Below, piece after piece: positions 5,692-6,093 of a stretch of DNA of 6,093 nt (positions within the stretch are counted from its first letter, which is position 1; each line of letters opens with the position of its first letter). A program made the position numbers and the translations under genes. The notes beneath the pieces were generated by a model. It worked only from the letters and a program-made list of their open reading frames with translations, had not been told where the DNA came from and made no database searches. The DNA comes from Actinomycetota bacterium (GTDB taxonomy: Bacteria; Actinomycetota; Thermoleophilia; Gaiellales; Gaiellaceae): positions 1 to 6,093 of the forward strand of contig VGCB01000181.1 in NCBI GenBank assembly GCA_016870235.1. Direction: 5' to 3'.

Positions 5692-5990
5692 CAGGTGTCC
5701 TGCCGCATCGTCGCCCAGAGCCCGTGCGCGTGCAGTCGCGAGACGTCGAGCTCTGCCTTCTCGCGCGTGCCGGACGAGACGACGGCCTTCCCGTCGTTGT
5801 GCACCTGCAGCATCAGGCGCGTCGCCTCCGCCTCGGAGTACCCGAAGAGCTTCCGGAAGACGAAGGTGACGTAGGACATCAGGTTGATCGGGTCGTTCCA
5901 CACGATCACGATCCATGGGAGGTCGTGATCGGGGACGTCGTCCTCCGACGGCCGACCGATCTCGATCGGAGCTTCGACGGTCTGGCTCAC
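5691..5990 (-). CDS. clpS: ATP-dependent Clp protease adaptor protein ClpS
   Basis: ClpS is a small cytoplasmic adaptor that binds N-degron substrates (proteins with bulky hydrophobic N-terminal residues) and delivers them to the Clp ATPase-ClpP protease. The protein is 99 aa, the usual size. A flexible acidic N-terminal tail (1-24) is followed by the core: [16 protein letters not shown] with N32-D33 of the substrate pocket, [20 protein letters not shown] ending in the conserved H64, then [16 protein letters not shown] and a closing [10 protein letters not shown] strand. All key binding residues known from the family are present. The start is GTG 5990-5988; no in-frame ATG exists before M38, and a -10-like hexamer six bases upstream supports the GTG. 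It is first in a two-gene unit with DUF2017. Confidence 0.96.
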   Translation of the reverse strand: MSQTVEAPIEIGRPSEDDVPDHDLPWIVIVWNDPINLMSYVTFVFRKLFGYSEAEATRLMLQVHNDGKAVVSSGTREKAELDVSRLHAHGLWATMRQDT

Positions 5991-5996
5991 AGACGC

Positions 5997-6002
5997 ATTG
6001 TC
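5997..6002 (-). promoter_or_regulatory. Candidate -10 element for clpS (leaderless)
   Basis: On the minus strand GACAAT, 4 of 6 bases matching TATAAT, ends six bases before the GTG at 5990. A transcript would start at the start codon. No Shine-Dalgarno precedes this GTG, and no -35 hexamer is obvious in the GC-rich DNA upstream. Confidence 0.4.
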
Positions 6003-6038
6003 GCAGCGGGCGTGCCGCGGGCCGCGCGGGCGCGCCCG

Positions 6039-6093
6039 TCAGGCGCCCGGCTCGTCCTCGTCGTCCACCGTCTCGACCGGGCGCCGGCCGTAC
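6039..6093 (-). CDS. C-terminal end of an unidentified protein (partial)
   Basis: Reading the minus strand from the right edge, 17 codons (YGRRPVETVDDEDEPGA) lead to TGA at 6041-6039, 48 bases before clpS. Every codon ends in G or C, and the acidic tail is of a kind common at the ends of actinobacterial proteins. The gene body lies outside the window and cannot be identified. It could also be a chance open stretch, since only 55 bases are seen. The gap to clpS contains a separate -10-like site, so clpS need not be in its operon. Confidence 0.45.
   Translation of the reverse strand, partial: YGRRPVETVDDEDEPGA

Noticed and set aside
5692..5916. An N-terminal extension of 75 codons for the DUF2017 protein.
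   Set aside because: It lies wholly inside clpS in another frame; the ATG at 5691 with the TGATG overlap gives the usual family N-terminus and length.
6015..6038. A GC palindrome (CGGGCGCGCCCG at 6027-6038 and neighbours) as a terminator for the gene entering from the right.
   Set aside because: It is pure GC with no room for a stable loop and no T-run; such palindromes are common at this base composition.
1..6093. tRNA or rRNA genes, CRISPR arrays, insertion sequences or phage genes.
   Set aside because: No spaced direct repeats, terminal inverted repeats, transposase or integrase motifs, or tRNA-like folds were seen; almost all DNA is accounted for by housekeeping-type genes.

Overview
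The window is very GC-rich (about 70% by eye), with almost every codon ending in G or C, and it is densely coded on both strands. The clpS–DUF2017 pair, short operons with TGATG/GTGA stop-start overlaps, and apparently leaderless operon starts point to a high-GC actinobacterium (Actinomycetota). A deep lineage such as Thermoleophilia is possible, but that is inference from style only.

Layout. (1) Positions 1-1936, minus strand: a two-gene unit for the E1 component of a 2-oxoacid dehydrogenase, beta subunit first and alpha second. Alpha runs off the left edge. (2) Positions 1937-2027: a 91-bp divergent intergenic region with a -10-like hexamer facing each way. (3) Positions 2028-5125, plus strand: a four-gene operon that reads as the accessory (maturation) set of a molybdenum hydroxylase of the CO dehydrogenase/xanthine dehydrogenase family. 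It holds a CoxD-like MoxR AAA+ ATPase, a CoxE-like VWA protein, and an XdhC/CoxI-type factor split into a small cysteine-bearing domain protein and a Rossmann-domain protein. No catalytic subunit of such an enzyme is in the window. (4) Positions 5126-5208: a short convergent region with an inverted repeat, a -10-like site and a possible 17-codon ORF. (5) Positions 5209-5990, minus strand: clpS followed by a DUF2017 gene, joined by a TGATG overlap. (6) Positions 6039-6093: the last codons of another minus-strand gene that enters from the right.

How the genes work together. The E1 pair would feed an acyl-lipoyl E2 whose gene probably lies to the left. The plus-strand operon would remodel an apo-hydroxylase (AAA+ ATPase plus VWA partner) and deliver mature molybdenum cofactor (XdhC parts). 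ClpS hands N-degron substrates to ClpAP/ClpCP proteases.

The most interesting signals are these. The three operon-first starts, and one candidate small ORF, share the same geometry: a -10-like hexamer, six bases, then ATG/GTG. This suggests leaderless mRNAs, whereas internal genes use stop-start overlaps, close spacing or a Shine-Dalgarno. The XdhC factor is split, and its second protein carries what looks like a degenerate copy of the N-terminal domain without cysteines. The maturation module stands apart from any hydroxylase structural genes.
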